Part shown: positions 23,701 through 33,306 of the stretch, piece after piece
How positions within the stretch are numbered: position 1 is the first letter of the stretch
Layout of the letters: each line of letters begins with the position of its first letter
NCBI GenBank assembly: GCA_905221605.1
Contig: CAJNDS010000025.1
Coordinates: 579,501-643,500, forward strand
Source: Symbiodinium natans
Lineage: Eukaryota; Sar; Dinophyceae; Suessiales; Symbiodiniaceae
Direction of reading: 5' to 3'
Length of the DNA: 64,000 bases
Program-made: the position numbers and the translations under genes
The notes under the pieces: model-generated
What the model was told of the DNA's origin: nothing
Database searches by the model: none
What the model saw: only the letters and a program-made list of their open reading frames with translations

Positions 23701-24040
23701 AATGTGGTTTAGGGTTTAGGGTTTAGGGCTTAGGGTTTAACTTGCAATGCTTGTTCTCTTGACAGTTTGAGGGCTGTGTCTTCAGTGCCATCTATCATGT
23801 GGGGTCGCTCTGGACAGTGAGCGTGGCAGTGCTGAGCACGCGTGTGCCCCTTTCCGGCAATTCACAGTCTGTTTCGGATGCACTTACTTTCTAGCATGTA
23901 AACGATGCAATTGTCATCGTGCCAGCTGACTTACAGAGTCTGGGTTCAAAAAAAAAGGGTTTAGGGTTTAGGGTTTAGGGTGGTTCTATCGAAGGGAGAA
24001 CGACCTCGCATGACAAGGTCTCCAACTGGCCAGCCCAGGT

Positions 24041-24126
24041 ACCCAAAGAGCCCAGAAATACACCTCAACTCAGGGATCCTTAATATGATATCCGGTATCT
24101 TCCTTAATTTGGGGGGCTCTTTGGGG
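24041..24126. mobile_element. TIR element, family C (short)
   Basis: acccaaagagcccagaaata ... cttaatttggggggctctttggggt with an inner 'gggatccttaatatgat'. Confidence 0.75.
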
Positions 24127-24320
24127 TTTTTTGGGTGCTGAGCGAGTTTTGGTGTTTCAGATGGCAACTCTCTTGCTTCCCTAAACCCTAAACCCTAAAC
24201 CCGCCAGCTATGCGGGAGCGAAAAACCCTAAACTCTAAACCTTGCCCAGGTTCAGGGTACGCATGGCTCTGGGGAACTTGGACAGCTATGAGCGAGGACA
24301 GCCGGCGGATACCAATGCTT

Positions 24321-24485
24321 TGGGATGTTCCCCCTTACTACTAACAGCTCCTGAGGGGATTCTATAGGGGGGTGCTAGAATCCCTATGAAAGGACCTTTG
24401 GGATGTTCCCCCTCATACTAGCAGCTCCTGAATATAGGGATTATAATAGCGGGGTGCCATAATCCCTGTTAAGGACCGACTATTT
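24321..24485. mobile_element. Two family-B elements in tandem
   Basis: Two left arms (tgggatgttccccctta at 24321 and tgggatgttccccctcata at 24399) lie in direct order, both with core 'aatcccta' and both lacking a full right arm. Either tandem insertion or a duplicated element. Confidence 0.7.
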
Positions 24486-25079
24486 TTCTTAGGCAACGGC
24501 GAAAAAGCGCGGGTAGCAACCCGAGTCGATTCCAGACACCCCCTGCAACCCTTTCAATGCCAATCCATGTTAGAAGTCCCCCCAGAATCCCTAAACCCTA
24601 AACCCTAAACCCTAAATTTGCTCATCCGTCCCAAGAAGCCACTGTTGTTGATTCTTTAAGCAGGACAGAAGGCTACCTCCGAGCTGCAAGGCCCCGCGGG
24701 ATACTTCCAGATGTGCCTGAAGGTGGGATTTGTCCCAACTTCTGGATGTGTTCGGAGATTCCTTTGTTTTAGTATTATTATTTTTATTAGTATACATACA
24801 TATATCTGTATATATATTTATTTATTTATTATTATATTTTTTTTGGGGGGGGGTCCTTTTTTAAGAAACGGACCGGGGCCTTCACTGCGTTGACTCGTGC
24901 TGTTTTGCAGGCTTCGAGGGAACTGAGGGGAATTTCTGTGGAAAGCTTCATGTTTTGTAGCTTATGAAGACACTTCTGGTGACTTCTCTGAATTGCGGTC
25001 CCGTTTTTGGGGCTACCCTTCTCTCAGGCGGCCCCGAAAGACTTTAAGGGTACCCGAGTTTTATCCTAGCTTGGAGCAT
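24486..25079. other. Upstream of BTB gene; repeats only
   Basis: CCCTAAA repeats at 24590-24616, an AT-rich microsatellite at 24770-24845 ending in poly-T and poly-G. No confident exon. Confidence 0.5.
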
Positions 25080-26225
25080 CCCCGAGGTCTTTCCCCGAGG
25101 TGTTTCGTCAACTCCAGACACTTCCGCGGGGCTCAGCGCCTTCGTGGAGGTGCCTTGGGGAAATGAACCCCAAAGGGGCTTGTGGTTCATGTACCGCAAT
25201 AGGGATTAATGATTATAGTAGTCTAGGGTGTATATGACCCCCAATTTTAAGGTTCATTTCGTCCCCAAGGTGGTGCCCCCGGAGCACGTGGACGGCGACT
25301 GGTCGTGTCGGGCGGTGCGTTACGCCATACACGTGAGGTTCAAGAAGCTGGGCCGGGGGCTTCCGAAAACAGAAGTGTACCCCGTTTATACCCCCAAATA
25401 GAGAAGAGAATCTCCAGATAAAGGGACCCCCCAAAACAGGGCACCCTTTAACTTCGGAAACCTCCAGGCAGCGATGAGTTCTGGCTGCGCAGAGCGGACG
25501 TTTGGAGCTTTTCCAAAACAGATCCTGATCATGGCTGGCACGAGATGGTACCTTGGAACAAGCTTCAAGCTGCACCGGCTGGCCCTGGATGACTGAATGC
25601 GCTGAAGCAGGTTGAGCTGGAAGCTTACGCGCGGCTGCCGCTGCCCGATCCGCCCAGTCCTTTGGTCAAAGCACTGGATCTGTCGCAGGAGCCTGTGATT
25701 GTGAAGTTCCTCCTCCGCGACTCGGCCCCAGTGTTCTTTGACAAGCGCGTGCTCATGGCGCGGTCTGAGTACTTCCGCGAGATGTTCTCCTCGTCGTCAT
25801 GGAAGGAGGCCCTGACTAACGAGGTCGACCTGCGCTCAGACTCGGAAGTCGATGGCAGCTCCCTGCGCTCACTTTGCCTCTTCCTCATGACGGAGACGTT
25901 TCATGCGCAGGGGGACCTGCAACTGGCGCTCTCAGTGCGAAGGCTCGCGGACCGCTATCGCTTGGACTCCTTGGTGAAGAGGGCTGAGACTGAGCTCTAC
26001 AGGCTGCTTTCTACAGACAACGCCCTGACTGTGCTTGCTCACGTCACTGGGTGCGGGGGGAAGTTGGAGGAAGCCTGTCTGATCTGCATCACCGCAGACA
26101 ACTGCGACTTGCTGGAGAAGCAGCAGGACAAGCTTGACACCATCGCCGAGGAAAACCCTGAGCTCATGAAGCAGCTCGTCCGGCTATTGCTTAAGGCTCG
26201 AGGCAAGAGGCCCCGAACTGAGTAA
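25080..26225 (+). CDS. BTB/POZ-domain protein, 3' part of a multi-exon gene
   Basis: The last exon (from about 25612 to the stop at 26223) encodes a BTB/POZ fold: VIVKFLLRDS, then KRVLMARSEYFREMF, then a helical region with LADRYRLDSLVKRAETEL and a C-terminal BACK-like helical tail. BTB proteins dimerise and often recruit cullin-3 ubiquitin ligases. Here there is no visible Kelch or MATH partner. Earlier exons: about 25085-25149 (PDTSAGLSAFVE), 25270 to about 25376 (VVPPEHVDGDWSCRAVRY and FKKLGRGLPKTE) and 25468 to about 25575 (RADVWSFSKTDPDHGW). The 25149/25270 join across a family-A introner is verified in frame. The 5' end is not found. The coding sequence is GC-rich compared with its flanks. 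Confidence 0.8.
25150..25269 (+). mobile_element. Family-A introner acting as GT-AG intron
   Basis: Target duplication TG; TIRs CCTTGGGG and CCCCAAGG. Splicing GTG+element to AG joins GTG GAG to GTG GTG CCC in the BTB gene, exactly the pre-insertion sequence. Confidence 0.88.
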
Positions 26226-27334
26226 GCCTCAAGGATTCATCAGGATTCATCGATTCAGCTGTTGAGGTGCTGTAAGTTGTAAATGCCTATACACTTTCAT
26301 ACACTTTCAAACCCGGTTTTCCAGCTCTTCGCGGCTTAGTGACTGCAGCCCAAGCAAAAACACGACTCCGATGAGCACGTTGATAGAACTGGCGAACTTG
26401 TTCGGCAAGCTTTGAATTCGCCAATCATGAAGATCGAGATGTCTTCGAGCGTTGCCCACGACTTATTGAGGCTCTTGAGGTGAGGGGGGGCGGGGGTTAC
26501 AGGAGGATTCAAGGGCCTCTCGGCGATTCCCAGGCCAAGAGAGGAATGGTGTCCCGATGTTTTCTTTCTATGCTTGCTATCAGCGGGTAATGCAGATCCA
26601 TTGCGTGCGCAGTGTCTCCATAGCCTCCATGGCAGTCTGGCTCGTTCGAGGCTCAAATTATCCTGTTTAGAGGCAGATAAACCCTAAACCCTAAACCCTA
26701 AACCCTAAACCTATCAACCCCGCTTTGCTGTGGCTAGTCGGGTGCCAAAAAAAACCCTAAACCCTAAACCCTAAACCCTAAACCTCCCCATGCCGAGTGC
26801 TGGTAACGTCCAGATGTTTGGGTTTTTCCCTAAATGACCTTTCTTTTAAGGGGCTGTGAGGGCCTGCGGGTCGTAGAGGTTTGTCGTATGTCCCCTCCCT
26901 TGGCGCTCGTAGGATTTTTTCAGATGTTTGGGTAACGACCTTTTTTCGTGTGCCACTAAGCCCTCGATGGCTCCATAGCCTGCCGAAAAACTGTGCTGGT
27001 AACGTAATCGTGGCCCCATAAGCTGCCCGCATTCCTGGAGCTTTCCACAGAACAGCCAGGTGTCGAGGCAACGCGCAACGTAGCAAGCAGAGGGTTGGCA
27101 CACTGTATCGGAGCCACAGAGACTTGAAGGACTGTGTAGTTACTTTTTTTGGGGGTCCGGGGCTAAAATGGACGTTGCATCTGCATCCGAAGTTTTTGGT
27201 TCGCAGACCTCCAAAACACCAAAGCTAGGCCATACAACGTCAAGCAGCATAGGAAATCAAGGAGAGTGTCAGGGTATGACAATGAATTGTTCTCGCGCTG
27301 GACATTCCTACGTTGAAAGACTGTCATTGTTGCC
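26226..27334. other. Intergenic between BTB and SAM genes
   Basis: CCCTAAA arrays at 26687-26720 and 26753-26784, separated by a short segment 'accccgctttgctgtggct...gtcgggtgcc' that also occurs near 39171-39205. No coding support. Confidence 0.5.
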
Positions 27335-28091
27335 ATGAAGCCGCAGAAGCCTTGCGTGCGGGAATGGCTGGCGTCTGTGGATCCCGATCTGGCAGTACCT
27401 TGGGGACGAAATCTTAAGGCTTATGCTTCATATATACCTTTATAAGAATTATATAGTATAGGGCCGGTATATGACCCCAGTTTTGAGGGTTCATTTGGTC
27501 CTCAAGGTATACGCTGACAAGTTCGAGGAGTTGGGCTACAATCTCAGGTTCCTGCGCGAAGCAGATGCGAAAGACTTGGAGCAGGATCTGAAGGAGATGT
27601 CCGTGAACCTTGGGGTCCAAATCCATGGAGTCATGCACCCTATACTACAACTACTAGAATCCCTATATTATGGTAGATGTACCAGAAGGGTTTAGGGTTT
27701 AGGGTTTAGGGTTTAGGGTTTCGTGGAGTCCCCAAGGAAAAGGGTCCACTGCCGCGCCATCCTACAGCACCATGCCGCCTTGAAGAAGAGGCCCTTGCCA
27801 GAGGCATCCTCAGGTCCGGCAGCGCCAGCTCCTTGGGGGGACGAATTATGAGAACCTTAAAAGGGTTTATGGGTTCATAGACCTTAAGAAGAATTAGAGT
27901 AGTATATAGGGTATGTGACTAATTATGGTTCATAGACCTTCATGAATAAGAATTATAGTATATGGGGTATAAGACCCCAATTTTAAGGTTCATTGGGGGT
28001 CCCAAGGTTGCTGCATCTGGGGTGCCGTCACGACTGCATGGGCTGGTTCCGTGCATTGAGGACGTCCTTGACTTTGAGATTCTTGGCATTT
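27335..28091 (+). CDS. Small SAM-domain protein (5' complete)
   Basis: ATG at 27335. Exons 27335-27394, 27507-27604, 27737-27827, 28007 to about 28091. Spliced, the start reads VREWLASVDPDLAVYADKFE and continues GYNLRFLREADAKDLEQDL, KEMSVKRVHCRAIL. This fits a SAM (sterile alpha motif) helix bundle (WL, Y...F, L..L...DL..., aIL), a protein- or RNA-binding module. A Pro/Ala linker follows, then VAASGVPSRLHGLVPCIEDV. All three junctions coincide with family-A introners and use GT-AG, GA-AG and GC-AG ends. The 3' end is uncertain, as a telomere array starts at about 28094 and further exons may exist. Confidence 0.75.
27395..27506 (+). mobile_element. Family-A introner, GT-AG intron 1 of SAM gene
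   Basis: Target duplication TA. Host site G|TA gives a GT donor; the right TIR gives AG. Removal restores GCA GTA TAC (A-V-Y), matching the SAM pattern. Confidence 0.9.
27605..27736 (+). mobile_element. Family-A introner with inner telomere array, GA-AG intron 2
   Basis: Target duplication AA, ends CCTTGGGG / CCCCAAGG, core in reverse orientation relative to intron 1. A TTTAGGG array (27689-27722) is inserted inside the element. Removal as GA...AG joins TCC GT to G AAA AGG, keeping the SAM frame. Confidence 0.85.
27828..28006 (+). mobile_element. Family-A introner, GC-AG intron 3 of SAM gene
   Basis: TIRs CCTTGGGG / CCCAAGG, flanks CT and TT (a 2-bp duplication with one change). The core is internally duplicated ('agtatatagggtatg' and 'agtatatggggtataag'). 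Excision as GC...AG joins CCA to GTT GCT GCA in frame. Confidence 0.82.
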
Positions 28092-29206
28092 TTTGGGTTT
28101 AGGGTTTAGGGTTTAGGGTTTAGGGGACGTCAGCTCAACACAGCACGGTGTGAGAGACGTCAACTTGGCATTTTTGTTTGGCACTAGGTCCCTGTTGAGG
28201 TTTTCTGTTGTAGAGTATACCTTTCAAAGTCTAGGCGAGAATGTTTTCTGAGACGCAAGAGATGTCCCTTCACAACGAGAGAGCGTACATCTTCACCAAT
28301 ACATCGTAGTGGAAACCCAGAAGTCTCTCCATAAACTGTTCATGTGAGCCGGAACACTCTTTTCTTGGGTTTTATGAGAAGGACTCATGGATTAAAGCAT
28401 TTTGGGGTCTCTTATTGGGAAATGAGCATATTTCTTGCACTGTAAGCCACCGCACCATTTCCTTCTGACTGAGGCACGGCCGCATCAAGGAGATTGGCAG
28501 CGGACGTGTTGTGCTGGTGCCAATCTGGTGCTTGCGTTGGGTGCAGGACAAGGTGCAGACTTGTAGAATAAGCAGAGATAACAGTTAGCAGAGTTAGATA
28601 GGCTTGCAAAAGGGTTGGATTTTAAATCTGCATTTGTCAGGTGCATTCTCAGATGACGTTCACATCCGGAAACTACAAGGACTTCTGCGTTTGTAGAACT
28701 CCTCTCTGTGGATCTCAACGCCCACCCCGAAATTTCGCATGTTCCAGCCAAGCACAGAAAGGGCCGAACGGCCCACTCTCGCAACCTCGTGTGGACCTGT
28801 CCTAGGACCGATCCGTGTACGAGCTCTTCCATGACCTCGTCACCAACCGTCTGAAGCCTGAGGACTTTCACAGAAGGGTTTTAACGGGACAAAAGCAGCA
28901 GTAGTAATGCCAGAACCTGTACAAGTACTGTAACGGCAGTACCAGACGACATTTCTTGAACTTCTTGCAAGCTCGACAGACTTCTCAACCAGCAGCACCC
29001 ATCAGGCTCTTCCAACGCAACATCTCAGAAGTGCACCCACCCACCCACTCACCCACCCACCCCACCCTACTGCTTGGAGCCTTCTTTCGCTTGGAAGTTT
29101 GTGTCGCGGCAGGTGTTGCAGCAGTAGGGCTGCACTGCGTTCGATGACCCAGGGTTTTAAGGCTAAACCCTAAACCCCAAACCCCTAAACCCTAAACCCT
29201 AAACAG
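28092..29206. other. Intergenic; telomere repeats, no recognised gene
   Basis: A TTTAGGG array at 28096-28124. The word 'cttggcattttt' occurs just before it (28082) and again at 28163, a possible duplication around the inserted array. The rest shows no coding support; CCCTAAA repeats close the stretch at 29163-29205. Confidence 0.5.
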
Positions 29207-29318
29207 GACATCGAGCCCCTGGACGTCATCGTGGAGGGCGGCGAGCTGCACATCGTGCGGGGCCACCGCCGCGCTGCCATGCTCGCCAGCCTCCAGGGCA
29301 TGTCCGGGGGATGTCAAA
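29207..29318 (+). CDS. ParB/sulfiredoxin-like nuclease-fold exon (5' part of next gene)
   Basis: After 'aaacag' the + frame reads DIEPLDVIVEGGELHIVRGH then RRAAMLASLQGMSG. This is the ParB/Srx core: a beta hairpin followed by G-H-R-R-(x)2-(M/A)L..L. In bacteria the GxRR motif binds nucleotide, and eukaryotic Srx uses the fold to repair peroxiredoxins; which role applies here is unknown. It probably splices over the telomere-rich intron (29319 to about 29526) into the long exon at 29527. The upstream exons of the domain are not located. Confidence 0.6.
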
Positions 29319-29321
29319 GTA

Positions 29322-29410
29322 ATTAGGGTTTAGGGTTTATAGGGTTTGGGGTTTAGGGTTTAGGGTTTGTAGGGTTTTGGGCTTTAGGGTTTGTAGGGTT
29401 TTGGGCTTAG
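29322..29410 (+). repeat. TTTAGGG-type array inside probable intron
   Basis: Mixed TTTAGGG, TTTATAGGG, TTTGTAGGG and TTTTGGGC units between the ParB-like exon and the CCCH/Tudor exon. Confidence 0.9.
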
Positions 29411-29526
29411 GCGAACTCTTCTGTCGGATGGTGTGCAGTCCACATGCATACTTCTCGAAAAGAATCAACGTGTGGTCCTAAAAGTGCTTCCGGGATTTCT
29501 GCACGTTATATTTTTTTTTGGTGTCA

Positions 29527-32108
29527 GGTGGCGGCACACGGCCGTGAAGGCCCCTTGCCGGCTCTACGACCCAATGGACGCCAAGGTTGCCAACCGGCGC
29601 CATGCTCGCGACACCTCGGTGAACGGGGTGGGGCTCCAGCCGCACGGGCATAAGCCGGAGGCGTGGCACATGGGCAGGCCGCTCTTCCGCTGTGCGCAAG
29701 AGTGGTGCGACGGCGACAAGGACGGACTAAGTCACAGGCAAAGTAGCAGCTGCAGCTCGATGATGCCTTCGCATGAAGGAAGGAGCGTTGACATCATGGA
29801 AGGATCGCTCGCAGCCATGCAGCCAAGGATGGAGTCGGGCATGACCGCACCCGACTTACCCGACTTGGTGCCATCTGAGGCCCAAAGAAAGGAGGCAAGG
29901 ACTGCTGCGGCACCTGCAAGTTCGAGTGGTGTTGCTGAGCCGCCCATGCCCACCTTTGTGTGCTGCCTATGGCTCGAGGGCAAATGCCACTACAACCGAG
30001 ATCACAAGCTCGGAAAAAAACTCTTCGTGCATCAGGATGTGCCGGGCATGCCCTGCGGGTATGGAACCCACTGTAAATTCTTGCACTACGAGAGAAGGGC
30101 CACGTCACCTTCAAACTCACTGACTGCCCCAACTTCGCAGGCTCAACTTGCATCAAGCCGTGTGTGCGAGAAGGACTGTGGCGAAGCTTTGCAGTCAGAG
30201 AGCGCAGTACTGCAGGTTGGCATGGTGGCCTACTTTGAGAGCAAAAACTCAATGGCTCCTTGTTCAGTGCTTAGCATCTCCAGTTCTCCTACAAGAGCTG
30301 CTGCACCTGTCCAAGTGCGATGTGGAGAAACCAAGGGTGAGACTCGATGGGTCAATGTGAGTGAACTTCAGATACCGGACTACTCAGCTTTGCAGCCGGG
30401 CCAAGAGGTCAGTGTGACCCGCGAAGGTGTCGCTTTTTCATGCAAGGTCAGGCATCTGTCCAAGGACACGTCAGCATTTGCCCGGGTCCAGGTGCGTTTC
30501 AACGGCCGACAGCCTGAGGAAGATGAATGGGTTGGGGCGGACCGCCTGCGCACAAAGGCTCTGAAGTTTGTTCCGGCCCTACTGCCACCTGCTGCCATTC
30601 CAGGTCCAGGCGATTCTGAGGCAGGCCCGAAACATCCGACAAGTCCGAAGCCTGGAGCAGTGACGTTGCAACGTGGGATGCGGGTCTGCTTCCAGTGCCA
30701 AGAAGGGTTTTTGAAGCATGCCGAAGTCCTGCAAATGTCTGTCTCTGCAGACCGATCAGCAGCGCCAGTGGAGGTGCAATACCTCACTGCAGATTCTGGG
30801 ACGGGCTGGTTCGCCGCACAGGACCTTCAAGTGCCAGACTACTCAGGATTGCACAAGGGCTTGCAAGTGGCAGTTACGCCCGATGGCCAAATGATGCACG
30901 ACTGCAGAGTTTTGACCATCTCACGTGACAGGCCCAAGGAGCCTGTCCTGGTGCATTATTGCGGGTACGGCTCAGAGGATGATGAATGGGTTGGCGCAGA
31001 CCGGCTTCGGAGTAGGGCTTTGACTTTCGCTCAAGCGCAGCTGCCTGCATCCTTCCCCCACATGGCCACAAACGATGCCACAACCTGTCCAACCAATCAG
31101 GCTGCCGAGCCCACTGCTGACAGCAGCGATGGCAAGCTGAAGCTTCCCAGACCTCGAACGCTGCAGCCTGGGTTGGTGGTCTGTGTAATGTCCGAATCTT
31201 CGAGAGCTTCGAAATGTGGGGAAGTGCTGGAGGTCTCCTCTGCACCAAAGCGGGCATCGGCGCCTGTGAAAGTATGGCTCAACTCACAGGAGGCAGCATG
31301 GTTCCATGCCGAGGATTTGCAGATACCCGACTTCTCCGCCCTTGAACTTGGCTTGCGGGTACAGGTGAAGTGCGAGAGCAAGACGTACCTGGCTACCGTT
31401 ATGCAGAATTGTTCTGAGAGACCCGCCACACCCATTCGCATTCATTACAACGGCTACTCGGCAGATGAGGACGAGTGGGTAGGCGCAGATCGCTTGGTCA
31501 GCAAGGCTTTGACGTTCGTTCGACCGCTTATGCCAACGGTGCCCATCGAGAACTCTGGTGAGACTGGTCCTGTCATGAAAGCTGCGTCTCCGGGACATGT
31601 AGAGCTTCAGGCGGGGATGCTAGTCTATGATGCACATTCCTCGACATATGGTGAGGTGCTGCTCATATCACCAGACGCTCAGAGAGCAGCAGCGCCTGTG
31701 AAAGTGCGCCTCTACGGTGCCACGATTCGCTCATCCTGGCTTGGTGCGGGGAACCTGCGCGTGCCTGATTATTCAAACCTGCGAGCTGGGGTGAAGTTAG
31801 CGGTGCTGTCAGACGGAACCCAGTATTATTGCACAGTCCTGGAGATCTCGCACAGCAAAGGCAGATCAAACGCACCAGTCCATGTACGTTACAACGGCTA
31901 CTCCCCGCAGGAGGACGAATGGGTTGGCGCTGACCGCATCCGCAGCAAGGACTTGACCTTGGTCCAGGCCACGGTGCCCTTCGTGCCCGTCGCACCAGAG
32001 GGCGAGCAACGCACACCGTCAGAAGCGCCACCGGTGCGATCAACAGCTGCCGCCGTGTTTGGACAAAGGCTCTGCGTCCACTCGCCGTCGGCAAGCGGTT
32101 CCACATGA
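29527..32108 (+). CDS. CCCH zinc-finger protein with four Tudor/chromo-barrel-like repeats
   Basis: One 860-codon open exon, far longer than any other in the window. The first part (CRLYDPMDAKVANRRHARDT) may still belong to the ParB-like domain. Around codons 142-190 of the exon are CCCH-like zinc-binding clusters: CLWLEGKCHYNRDH, then CGYGTHCKFLH (C-x5-C-x3-H), typical of RNA-binding fingers. Then come four tandem repeats of about 150 residues. Each has one small beta-barrel ending near LQ(I/V)PDYS.L and a second ending in V.Y.GY..(E/D)DEWVGADR(L/I)RSKAL (DEWV near nucleotides 30522, 30979, 31468 and 31915). The xHYNGY..DEWV signature resembles Tudor-knot/chromo-barrel domains such as those of MRG/MSL3 and MOF. 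Stop at 32106. The N-terminal boundary is an acceptor ('gtgtcag'), not a start codon. Confidence 0.75.
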
Positions 32109-32115
32109 GCCTGCC

Positions 32116-32535
32116 ATGCCCTGGGATGAGCCCGGCGGCTCTGAAGACGAAGACGTTGCTCGCGGCCTAGATTCTGCCATTCAGGCTGTGGAGGCGGCTA
32201 CAGCCACGACCAACCCCGCAGAGCAGAAGCGGGACTTGCAGAAGGCCCTGCAGCAGACTACGGGCACGGCGCATGTCCGCAAAGTGCTTGCAGAGTTTGG
32301 TTGGAACGGCCTGGACTTCCCTCAGACCCCAGACCTCAAGGCCCTCAAGGAGCAGCTGCTGCTGGCGAAAGCAGAGTACTGCGTCGGAGGTGTCCGACGA
32401 GGAGGAGATGGACGCCCTGTTCAACGATGTTGCTTCTTCCTGTGCGCCCGAAAGCCGTGAGGCCGATTTGGAGGCAGAGCTGGAGCGGCAGCCAGACGAC
32501 TTCGAGTCCCTGAAGAACCTGCGCCTTGTCCGTTC
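32116..32535 (+). CDS. Acidic helical coding stretch, possibly frameshifted
   Basis: Seven bases after the previous stop, a different + frame begins at an ATG: MPWDEPGGSEDEDVARGLDS, then KRDLQKALQQTTGTAHVRKV and FPQTPDLKALKEQLLLAKAE. Near 32365-32385 the coding-like text moves to a third frame (SEVSDEEEMDALFNDVASSC, then LEAELERQPDDFESLKNLR). Either a short intron or two single-base indels explain this. It may be the real C-terminus of the CCCH/Tudor protein (sequencing error or decay) or a separate small gene. It ends before a GAGA microsatellite at about 32575. Confidence 0.5.
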
Positions 32536-33306
32536 TTTGGTTTTTGCATTTCCGTGGAGAGAAGAAAAAAGAGAGCGAGAGAGAGAGAGAGAGAGACGGA
32601 GGATGAGATAGTGAATACATATATATATATATACATATAGATACATACACTGCATGATTTTGTTTCCAGTACCAGGAGCCCGCCGGCTGTGTTGCAAGTC
32701 ACATTCTGCTTACATTCACCGGATGCTATGATACTCCAACTTCAACCCAATTTAAGGTCCTAAAGTGCTCTGCGTTTCCTTCGGCTGCTAAGGATGAATG
32801 TCCTTATCTATGGGACATTTCGCTGCGTCTCTGGTGGCAACGATGGGCAGCAGCAGAAGCGTTGTGGAGAGGTGCCAGGGGTTGCGCAGTTTGTTGTGGG
32901 ACACATGGGCTAAAGTGCTTGGAACTACATAGATTTATTCGTGGCTGACATATAGTCAATGATATTTAATTTGTCTTGCTTCTGCAATTTCAGAATGGGC
33001 GTGGTGGGCTACGCAGGGGCACTGACTAGTTCTGTAGCACCCAAGTGCTGCACACATCAAGTTAAGTTAAATCGACCGGTCTTTCAAACCAACACTAGCC
33101 CTCTTCAAAAGCACTCCGATTCCACTTCTTCAAAACTGCTCCCCTTACGGAACCTCTGCCCTTCCTTCGCACTGGCAGGTGATTGTGGAGCGTGGCCCCG
33201 CCTGCCTGCGACACTGCAAGGTGGCATTAGTGGCATTCATGGGGTTTAGGGTTTAGGGTTTAGGGTGCAGGGTTTACATTTAATGCATCGGCTGTTTGGG
33301 GTTTAG
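32536..33306. other. No recognised gene
   Basis: GAGA run at 32575-32597, an AT microsatellite at 32618-32640, TTTAGGG at 33240-33275. A weak + frame at 32959-33249 has no domain. Confidence 0.5.

Noticed and set aside
29444-32106. Several long alternative-frame and minus-strand ORFs
   Set aside because: Shadows of the long GC-rich CCCH/Tudor exon, which has a repeated domain pattern in its own frame only.
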